This document shows positions 1 to 6,462 of a stretch of 10,650 bases of DNA, piece by piece. The notes under the pieces were generated by a model, which did no database searches, was not told the DNA's origin, and saw only the letters and a program-made list of their open reading frames with translations. Each line of letters starts with the position of its first letter. Position 1 is the stretch's first letter. This DNA is from an uncultured Acinetobacter sp. (GTDB taxonomy: Bacteria; Pseudomonadota; Gammaproteobacteria; Pseudomonadales; Moraxellaceae), in contig CAAFWA010000326.1 in the NCBI GenBank assembly GCA_900766635.1, positions 1-10,650 on the forward strand, written 5' to 3'. The translations under genes and the position numbers were made by a program.

Positions 1-445
1 CCACCGCCATAGTTGGTTGTCCAAATGCGGTATTGAGCACGACATTGGCAGTTTTACGCCCCACACCTGGTAGTGCTTCTAAATCTTTACGGTTACTAGG
101 AACTTGGCTGCCGTGTAAGTCAATCAACATCTTACAGGCTTTAATCACATTCTCGGCTTTAGAATTATAAAGACCAATCGTTTTAATGTAGGCTTTTAAA
201 CCCTCAACGCCTAAGGCATAAATGGCTTCAGGCGTATTAGCGACAGCAAAGAGTTTATCGGTGGCTTTATTGACACTCACATCGGTGGCTTGGGCCGACA
301 ACGTCACAGCAACCAACAATTCAAATGGGCTAGAAAAATTGAGTTCCGTGGTGGGATTGGGACGCTGTTCACGCAAGCGCTCAAAAAAAGTCAGCACTTG
401 CTTTTTGGTCATGTTCTTAACGGGTTTGCCACTTGTGCTTAACAT
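1..445 (-). CDS. nth: Endonuclease III (DNA glycosylase/AP lyase), 3' end cut off by the window
   Basis: Base-excision repair enzyme that removes oxidised pyrimidines and nicks the abasic site; the family carries a C-terminal 4Fe-4S cluster. The visible 148 residues match E. coli Nth closely, including LSAQATDVSVNKAT (residues 49-62) and the helix-hairpin-helix LPGVGRKTANVV (125-136), whose Lys131 corresponds to catalytic Lys120 of E. coli. The catalytic Asp (E. coli Asp138) and the Cys ligands lie beyond the left edge. The ATG at 445 is chosen because GGGAG sits 6 bases before it. An internal ATG at 412 aligns with the E. coli start but has no clear ribosome-binding site, so the protein seems to carry about 11 extra N-terminal residues. 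It begins one base after the rnfB stop, so translational coupling is likely. Confidence 0.95.
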   Translation of the reverse strand, partial: MLSTSGKPVKNMTKKQVLTFFERLREQRPNPTTELNFSSPFELLVAVTLSAQATDVSVNKATDKLFAVANTPEAIYALGVEGLKAYIKTIGLYNSKAENVIKACKMLIDLHGSQVPSNRKDLEALPGVGRKTANVVLNTAFGQPTMAV

Positions 446-446
446 T

Positions 447-1238
447 TTAAGCTCCCAAGGTGTTGAGTTGCTGCTGTAAATCATGCAACAAAGTACGTTT
501 TTTCGCATCTTCACGTACGCTTAATTGTTTTTCTAATTTTTTAATTTGTGTACGGAGTTTTGCCATCTCAATGGTGCTTTTTGCATCCAAAGTTGCCACT
601 AAATCCTGCTTTTTCTCGACCAGTTCAATATTTGGTAGTTGCTGGTTATTTTGGGTGAACTGGGCAAAAAGTGCGGTATTAATTTCAGCACGTACTACAG
701 GGCCTTTACGATCAAGACGACGCTGTTCTTCACGTTGAACATGTGCGTAATAACGAGCACGTAAATCATTTTGTTGTTGCTCGCGCTCAAATTGTGTAGG
801 CACAGGTTTTGGATCAGCAATTAAATCAATACAATCTACAGGACAAGGCGAAATACATAACTCACAGCCTGTGCATAAATCACTCAGCACACTGTGCATT
901 AATTTGCCTGCCCCAATAATCGCATCCACAGGGCACGCACTAATACATTTGGTGCAGCCAATACACTCATCTTCACGAATCACGGCTTTCATTTGCTGCG
1001 GACGGCCATCACTTTGCACAGGCCATACACTCGGCTCTGCAACTAGTCTTGGACGTTGTAACAGGCTTGCAAGTGCATCAGCAACGGGTTGTCCGCCCGG
1101 CACGCATTTATTGGCGGCTTCTCCCTCTGCAATGGCTTTTGCATAAGGTAAACAGCCATCACGATGACCACATAAGCCACATTGGGTTTGTGGTAACAGC
1201 GCATCGATCTGTTGAATCAGAGAGATTTGAGCGTTCAT
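447..1238 (-). CDS. rnfB: RnfB/RsxB-like soluble iron-sulfur protein (three cluster motifs, coiled-coil tail)
   Basis: 263-residue electron-transfer protein related to subunit B of the Rnf/Rsx complex. An N-terminal Fe-S domain has Cys20, Cys23, Cys29 and Cys45. Two 4Fe-4S ferredoxin motifs follow: [12 protein letters not shown] (Cys92/95/98/102) and [12 protein letters not shown] (Cys122/125/128/132). Residues about 205-263 are Lys/Glu/Gln/Leu-rich and look like a coiled coil. The usual N-terminal membrane helix of Rnf-complex RnfB is absent: the protein starts only about 19 residues before the first Cys and has no long hydrophobic stretch, so it should be cytosolic. No other rnf gene is in the window; on this strand the next gene is nth, which follows rnf in E. 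coli. No strong Shine-Dalgarno precedes the ATG. A four-codon frame (ATG on the minus strand 11 bases upstream) ends at a TGA overlapping the start codon. Function beyond electron transfer is not established by the sequence. Confidence 0.85.
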   Translation of the reverse strand: MNAQISLIQQIDALLPQTQCGLCGHRDGCLPYAKAIAEGEAANKCVPGGQPVADALASLLQRPRLVAEPSVWPVQSDGRPQQMKAVIREDECIGCTKCISACPVDAIIGAGKLMHSVLSDLCTGCELCISPCPVDCIDLIADPKPVPTQFEREQQQNDLRARYYAHVQREEQRRLDRKGPVVRAEINTALFAQFTQNNQQLPNIELVEKKQDLVATLDAKSTIEMAKLRTQIKKLEKQLSVREDAKKRTLLHDLQQQLNTLGA

Positions 1239-1320
1239 AAATTAAACATCGTTTCAGTCGAAAGACAGCAGGAAAATGAAGGAGATAAAGTGAGAATATT
1301 AACATGTTTTAGTGCTAAAA

Positions 1321-1357
1321 TGCGCTGCGCAAATTTAGATCATTTTTTGCGCAAAAA
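1321..1357. promoter_or_regulatory. Pair of TGCGC-type palindromes upstream of rnfB
   Basis: Two symmetric elements lie 12 bases apart, 80 to 120 bp before rnfB: TGCGC-T-GCGCA at 1321-1331 and the perfect 14-bp palindrome TTTTTGCGCAAAAA at 1344-1357. They share the half-site GCGCAAA/TTTGCGC. Their GC-rich cores stand out in very AT-rich DNA. They look like operator sites for a dimeric regulator, but no cognate protein can be named, and neither is followed by a terminator-like T run on either strand. Confidence 0.3.
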
Positions 1358-1388
1358 TGGTTCACTATCTGACTGATTTACCTATAAC

Positions 1389-1481
1389 CAATAGTTTTTT
1401 TAAGCATGAAAAAAAGTAAGTTAATTTAGTTTAAACGGTTGTTATTGCACCTAAAAAAAAGTTTTTTTCAAAAAACTATTG
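1389..1481. repeat. Perfect 12-bp inverted repeat in the gdhA upstream region
   Basis: CAATAGTTTTTT at 1389-1400 is the exact reverse complement of AAAAAACTATTG at 1470-1481. The arms are separated by 69 bp (centre to centre 81 bp, about 7.7 helical turns). The spacing is long for a simple hairpin, so paired binding sites for one regulator are a possible reading. Half of each arm is an A/T tract, which lowers the significance. Confidence 0.4.
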
Positions 1482-1576
1482 CTGATTGATCATAAAAGAT
1501 ATTAAATTGTCTGCGCCAAAATATATCATTGATTGAAATTTTGACCAATTTTGATCCACTTTCTGCTGAGGATTAA

Positions 1577-2923
<1,347 letters not shown>

Positions 2924-2940
2924 TTTTAAATTAGTACATC

Positions 2941-2977
2941 AAAAAAACCGCTCAATATGAGCGGTTTTTTTATTTTT
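2941..2977. terminator. Two-way rho-independent terminator between gdhA and the META lipoprotein gene
   Basis: CCGCTC (2948-2953), loop AATAT, GAGCGG (2959-2964), flanked by A7 on the left and T7 on the right. It therefore works on both strands and serves the convergent genes gdhA (+) and the lipoprotein gene (-). Confidence 0.92.
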
Positions 2978-2982
2978 ATCCA

Positions 2983-3750
2983 TTAGTCAATACGACCACG
3001 CTCTACAGTTAAATCATGCACATAGGCATATTTAGACTGATCAGCAGCAGGATTTTTAATGGTATAACGCTTCACACGAATCACTTGACGCTCATTGGGA
3101 TGATGTTCGAAACCTTGGATGGTGTCATAGAACAAACTCCAATTGGCATCTTGATAAGTTTTTAAACCCTGTTGGTTATAGCGAATTTCTTTTACCTGTA
3201 AACATTGCTGATTAACTATGCCTGTGCAGGTTTTGGTTTGTGGGTGAATTTCATAAAATAAAGTTTCTGCTTCACCTTGATAAAGCGCTTCAGGGGTGAT
3301 TTTGCCTGTAAAGACATAACGTTGTCCTGTGGCATCCATTAAAGTTAAAGTTGGCTGCTTTGGATTGCTAGTATCAAGTACAAAGGGTACGGCACGTTGA
3401 TCGAGTAGTTGAGTGGCAAGCATTTCTTGGCGCATATTGCTCTGGTTACACGCCATTTGGGTCATCATGCTGTGGCCTGTAATTAAAGTATTATTCTCAA
3501 CACGCCATGTAGAGCCTATGCTATTACAGGTGGTTTGTACGCTCAAACGTCCCTCAGGCGCTAGCGTTACCACCATGTCGCGTTGGGCGCCTGTATCAAG
3601 ATGCCATGTATACTGAGTCAGGGTTTGAGCAGGATATTGTTTTTTTAAAAGCTGCACATTTTCATCTCGTACTTGTTGAATATCGTAGGATTGGCAAGCG
3701 GTTAAAGCAAGTGGAAACAGTGCCAAAGCAACAAAAGAAAAACGCATCAT
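2983..3750 (-). CDS. META + DUF4377 domain lipoprotein
   Basis: 255-residue predicted lipoprotein with signal peptide and lipobox LTAC, giving lipidated Cys19. Residues about 44-150 resemble the META/HslJ domain: CNSIGSTW (75-82) and MMTQMAC (95-101) follow the family pattern. Residues about 163-250 resemble DUF4377: CTGIVNQQCLQV (175-186) and WSLFYDTIQGFEHHP (204-218). META proteins such as HslJ are envelope proteins linked to stress or novobiocin resistance in E. coli; the role of this fusion is unknown. Two ATGs in a row (3750, 3747) open the gene and there is no visible Shine-Dalgarno, the preceding bases being pyrimidine-rich. An AT-rich TATATT at 3779-3784 (minus strand) may be a -10 box. 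It converges on gdhA and shares its terminator. Confidence 0.8.
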   Translation of the reverse strand: MMRFSFVALALFPLALTACQSYDIQQVRDENVQLLKKQYPAQTLTQYTWHLDTGAQRDMVVTLAPEGRLSVQTTCNSIGSTWRVENNTLITGHSMMTQMACNQSNMRQEMLATQLLDQRAVPFVLDTSNPKQPTLTLMDATGQRYVFTGKITPEALYQGEAETLFYEIHPQTKTCTGIVNQQCLQVKEIRYNQQGLKTYQDANWSLFYDTIQGFEHHPNERQVIRVKRYTIKNPAADQSKYAYVHDLTVERGRID

Positions 3751-3786
3751 AGGAAGAATTTAGAGTGGAATTGGTTTTAATATAAT

Positions 3787-3836
3787 CAAAAATAAACGGA
3801 TACTGCCGAAGATTTAGTAGCAAAATGTATCCGTTT
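3787..3836 (-). terminator. Hairpin with 10-bp perfect stem, possible terminator of the dioxygenase gene
   Basis: AAACGGATAC (3794-3803) and GTATCCGTTT (3827-3836) are perfect reverse complements around a 23-base loop, in which TGC/GCA (3804-3806/3820-3822) can extend the stem. Read on the minus strand, the stem is followed by TTTATTTTTGA, so it could end transcription of the dioxygenase gene 18 bases upstream. The large loop makes it atypical. It also sits just before the META lipoprotein gene, so a regulatory role is possible. Confidence 0.4.
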
Positions 3837-3853
3837 GAAGTGAATTTTGTGCG

Positions 3854-4630
3854 TTAATCAAAACGATAAATGTCCATACCTAGCGCACCCATAGTAAAAC
3901 TACTATGCACAATACTAAAGCGTGGCCCTGTCCCCATAGCAAAAAATAATGGCGCAAAGTGCTCAAGCGTAGGATGATTTTGATGCACATAAGGAATATT
4001 GACCCAATCAAGCACCGCCTCTGGATCACTGTGTTGTAATTTACTTACCACATAATTACGGAAGGTTGATGCCCAAACAGGCACCTCTTGCGAACGCCCA
4101 TCTCGAATTAAGGCACGTAAATTATGGGTAATGCTGCCTGAACCAATCAATAACATTTGTTCTTGGCGTAAATCTGCCAACAATTGCCCAATTTGATAAA
4201 TCTCTTGACTGCTCATCGACATAGGCAATGAAATTGCAATCACAGGAATATTTGCTTCAGGATACATATGTAATAGCGGCATCCAAACGCCATGGTCGCG
4301 TGGCCGTGTTGCATTGGCACACGCATTTAAACCTGCTTGGTTGAGGCGTGCTAAAATCCGTTCAGCAAGCTCAGGTGCACCAGCAGCAGGGTAGCGAATC
4401 TCATAAAGCTCGCTTGGAAAGCCACGAAAATCATGCCATGTATCAGGGCGAGTGGCAGTACTCACTTCAAGCGTGTCACTTTCCCAATGCGCCGACATGA
4501 TAATAATCGCTTGCGGCTTTGGTAAATTGAGACTTAAGCGCGCGAGGGCAGGGCCGACTTGTTGTGGCTCAATGGCAAGCATAGGTGAGCCATGAGAAAT
4601 AAATAAACCGGGGAGAGTTTTAAGATCCAT
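3854..4630 (-). CDS. YgiD/DODA-type extradiol ring-cleavage dioxygenase
   Basis: 258-residue cytosolic protein of the LigB-related 4,5-DOPA extradiol dioxygenase family, whose members cleave catechol-type rings using a bound metal ion. Visible family motifs are ISHGSP (11-16, His13), MSAHWE (45-50, His48), RDHGVW (111-116, His113), GSGSITHN (163-170, His169) and HPTLEHFAP (219-227, His224). His13, His48 and His224 are the likely metal ligands, with His113 and His169 near the active site. All expected residues are present and the length is normal. No clear ribosome-binding site precedes the ATG at 4630. It lies 97 bp downstream of rlmH on the same strand, probably as a separate unit. The physiological substrate cannot be read from the sequence. 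Confidence 0.88.
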   Translation of the reverse strand: MDLKTLPGLFISHGSPMLAIEPQQVGPALARLSLNLPKPQAIIIMSAHWESDTLEVSTATRPDTWHDFRGFPSELYEIRYPAAGAPELAERILARLNQAGLNACANATRPRDHGVWMPLLHMYPEANIPVIAISLPMSMSSQEIYQIGQLLADLRQEQMLLIGSGSITHNLRALIRDGRSQEVPVWASTFRNYVVSKLQHSDPEAVLDWVNIPYVHQNHPTLEHFAPLFFAMGTGPRFSIVHSSFTMGALGMDIYRFD

Positions 4631-4727
4631 ACAGATATACCATTTTTAATCATGGATAGGATTGTGACAAATACGAGAGGACTTACGCAGTGAGGTTTTC
4701 TCAACGCATTGTTGCAAATATGAGCCT

Positions 4728-5210
4728 TTAACCAGCACGATGATAAGGATGGTTATGATTAATACTCATGGCACGATACAGTTGCTCAATCAGCATGACA
4801 CGTACTAAAGGATGCGGTAAGGTGAGTTTAGATAAAGACCAATGCCATGCTGCAGCTTTGCGTACAGCTTCTGAGTGTCCATCAGGGCCACCAATTGCTA
4901 ATACAATATCTTGTCCCTCTAGCATCCAACCTTTCATAGTTTCGGCAAGTTTTTCGGTGCTAAATTCACGGCCACCAACTTCTAAGGCAATTAAGACTTC
5001 ATTGCTTTTCATCGCATTTAAAATACTCTCACCCTCAATATTGCGATACTTTAAAATATCAGCTTCAGAGTCGTTTTTACCACGCTTAGCCATAGGCAGC
5101 TCAATAATTTGAGTTTGCACAAAGGGTTGAATACGCTTGAAATAATCTTCAAAACCAGTCAAAACCCAAGCAGGCATTTTTTGCCCGATGGTTAAAATGC
5201 GAATTTTCAT
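4728..5210 (-). CDS. rlmH: 23S rRNA pseudouridine-1915 N3-methyltransferase
   Basis: SPOUT-family methyltransferase that uses S-adenosylmethionine to methylate pseudouridine 1915 in helix 69 of 23S rRNA on assembled 70S ribosomes. The 160 residues match E. coli RlmH (155): KMPAWVLTGF (11-20), KRGKN (42-46), the AdoMet loop IGGPDG (106-111), LTLPHPLVRV (129-138) and the C-terminal NHNHPYHR (151-158). The frame opens upstream at TTG 5216, but ATG at 5210 gives the standard MKIRILTIGQKMP start and is preferred. In many bacteria rlmH follows rsfS; here it stands alone, with a divergent peptidase gene upstream. Confidence 0.96.
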   Translation of the reverse strand: MKIRILTIGQKMPAWVLTGFEDYFKRIQPFVQTQIIELPMAKRGKNDSEADILKYRNIEGESILNAMKSNEVLIALEVGGREFSTEKLAETMKGWMLEGQDIVLAIGGPDGHSEAVRKAAAWHWSLSKLTLPHPLVRVMLIEQLYRAMSINHNHPYHRAG

Positions 5211-5237
5211 AATCAATGCTTGCTATTAAAACAGCGC

Positions 5238-5243
5238 ATTATA
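5238..5243 (-). promoter_or_regulatory. Consensus -10 box of the rlmH promoter
   Basis: TATAAT on the minus strand, 27 bases before the rlmH ATG, within GGTATATAATGCG. The upstream -35 is poor: GTGTAA with a 16-base spacer is the nearest candidate. Confidence 0.5.
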
Positions 5244-5274
5244 TACCGCAGCAGTGAAATTACACCAAAGTCAC

Positions 5275-5303
5275 TTGAAAACAGCAGGTGATTGATGTTT
5301 TAT
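5275..5303 (+). promoter_or_regulatory. Candidate sigma-70 promoter of the M28-family gene
   Basis: TTGAAA (5275-5280), 17-base spacer, TTTTAT (5298-5303). The -35 matches consensus in five of six positions and the -10 in four of six. The predicted start lies about 30 bases before the ATG. Confidence 0.35.
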
Positions 5304-5339
5304 AGAAACAAAAAGCAGCAACATAAGGAACAAAAATAA

Positions 5340-6266
5340 ATGCGCTTGATTCACTATGGATTAGTTATTGGATGTATTTTTTCGAATCAGCTACTGTATG
5401 CACAGCCGCAGCACGCCAATGTTGAGCATTTAAAAACCTTTGTCAGTCAAATTGTAGGGCCAATGCAATATCCAAGGCATGGCAAACATCCCGATGAATT
5501 AGACCGTAGTGCTGCATGGCTAAAAGAACAAATGCGACTGTTTTCGATTCCGTGTGATTATCAAAACTATATTGTGAATCAAAAACAATACCGTAACGTG
5601 GTATGTCATTTAAATGTGGGCCGTACCGATAAAGTGATTGTAGGCGCACATTATGATGCCAAATTCGATCAACATGGCATCAATGATAATGCTTCAGGCG
5701 TTGCGGCGGTTTTAGAAACCGCTTATCTATTGAGTCAAAATCCAAATAAATTAAAACATAATGTCGATTTTGTATTTTATACCCTCTCTACGCCACCTTA
5801 TCGGAAAAGTGACAACATGGGCAGTCTTCGACATGCCAAAAGTATAGCCCAAGAAAAAGAAACCATTCAGGGGGTCTATATTTTTGATCAAATTGGTTTT
5901 TATGATACAGATGCAGTACAAGAGTACCCACAGGGCTTAAATTGGCTCTATCCAAGTCATGCTAATTTTATTGCAGCGGCGAGTGACTTGAATTCACGTC
6001 AATTGGCGAGTCGCTATTGCCAAAACATGCAACATTTGGATGAGTTAGAGTGTGAGCAATTTAGCTTGCCTATTGTGAATATATTCGAATATTCAGATCA
6101 TCAAAGTTATTGGAAGTATGATATTCCTGCAATTTTAATTACCGATACAGGAACTTATCGTAATAAAAATCGCTATCGTGCTGAGGTAGAATTTAAGCGA
6201 TTAAATTATGAGAAAATGGCAGCTGTCGTGAATGGCATGATTTTAACCTTACAAGAACAGCCATAA
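5340..6266 (+). CDS. Secreted M28-fold peptidase homologue lacking the catalytic Glu-Glu pair
   Basis: 308-residue protein with an N-terminal export signal (hydrophobic residues about 7-20, likely cleavage after Ala21), so probably periplasmic or secreted. M28 family members are two-zinc aminopeptidases. Family landmarks are present: VGAHYDA (101-107, His104), INDNASGVAA (114-123, Asp116), IFDQIGF (181-187, Asp183) and YSDHQSYWK (251-259, His254). In the stretch before MGS, where the family has the pair Glu-Glu (catalytic base and zinc ligand, usually TLEEPP), this protein reads TLSTPP (148-153) with Ser150-Thr151. The codons TCT ACG differ from Glu codons at several bases and the frame is intact on both sides, so a sequencing slip is unlikely. 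Peptidase activity is therefore doubtful; a binding role is possible. AAGGAA at 5325-5330 is the ribosome-binding site. It is divergent from rlmH and convergent with lon. Confidence 0.82.
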   Translation: MRLIHYGLVIGCIFSNQLLYAQPQHANVEHLKTFVSQIVGPMQYPRHGKHPDELDRSAAWLKEQMRLFSIPCDYQNYIVNQKQYRNVVCHLNVGRTDKVIVGAHYDAKFDQHGINDNASGVAAVLETAYLLSQNPNKLKHNVDFVFYTLSTPPYRKSDNMGSLRHAKSIAQEKETIQGVYIFDQIGFYDTDAVQEYPQGLNWLYPSHANFIAAASDLNSRQLASRYCQNMQHLDELECEQFSLPIVNIFEYSDHQSYWKYDIPAILITDTGTYRNKNRYRAEVEFKRLNYEKMAAVVNGMILTLQEQP

Positions 6267-6298
6267 AAAACGCAGTCCTTAAAAGCCAAAGGACTGCG
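6265..6298 (-). terminator. 10-bp hairpin followed by T6 on the minus strand
   Basis: CGCAGTCCTT (6271-6280), 8-base loop, AAGGACTGCG (6289-6298). On the minus strand it is followed by TTTTTT (6270-6265), the form of an intrinsic terminator. No minus-strand gene ends directly before it: lon already has its own terminator at 6421-6450. It may back up that terminator or end a separate short transcript. Confidence 0.45.
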
Positions 6299-6306
6299 AT
6301 CATAAA

Positions 6307-6391
6307 GATCATCCGTCTGGAGACACAGATGATCAAAAACAATACCCAAAAGTATTGCGTATATTCCCTAAAGTGCGGTCAAAGCACTTGG
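6307..6391. other. Run of three further hairpins in the M28-lon spacer, possible structured RNA
   Basis: Three more stem-loops lie between the hairpin at 6271-6298 and the terminator at 6421-6450. GATCATC/GATGATC (6307-6313/6328-6334) has a small apical stem GTC-TGGA-GAC. CAATAC/GTATTG (6340-6345/6352-6357) follows. AAGTGC/GCACTT (6371-6376/6384-6389) can be extended by CC/GG. Together, five hairpins occupy about 180 bases with no open reading frame of note. On the plus strand the set would form the 3' untranslated end of the peptidase mRNA, or a short RNA ending at 6450. On the minus strand it could be an RNA ending at 6265. No clear promoter was found for either. Confidence 0.3.
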
Positions 6392-6420
6392 ATTGCAAGC
6401 CATGGACATAAAAATTTACA

Positions 6421-6450
6421 TAAAAAAGAGCACCGAAGTGCTCTTTTTTT
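6421..6450. terminator. Two-way rho-independent terminator between the M28-family gene and lon
   Basis: GAGCAC (6428-6433), tetraloop CGAA, GTGCTC (6438-6443), with A6 on the left and T7 on the right. On the minus strand the loop reads TTCG closed by C-G, the exceptionally stable UUCG tetraloop, so it is well suited to ending lon. Confidence 0.92.
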
Positions 6451-6462
6451 AAAGCTTGAATT

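Noticed and set aside
222..479. 85-codon plus-strand frame starting with a signal-like sequence
   Set aside because: It is antisense to nth and the end of rnfB; the apparent hydrophobic start is the reverse of conserved Nth codons.
1378..1389. Shared ACCTATA motif at 1380, 10201 and 10442
   Set aside because: One copy is the complement of a ribosome-binding region and the motif is only seven bases; most likely chance.
4768..5112. 114-codon open frame on the plus strand opposite rlmH
   Set aside because: Shadow of rlmH; Ser/Pro-rich composition typical of antisense frames and no start signals.
5211..5216. Upstream TTG as the rlmH start
   Set aside because: ATG at 5210 gives the conserved RlmH N-terminus; the TTG adds two residues without a better ribosome-binding site.
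5760..5830. Loss of Glu-Glu in the M28 protein as a frameshift or sequencing error
   Set aside because: Conserved residues flank the site in the same frame on both sides, and several base changes would be needed to restore two Glu codons.
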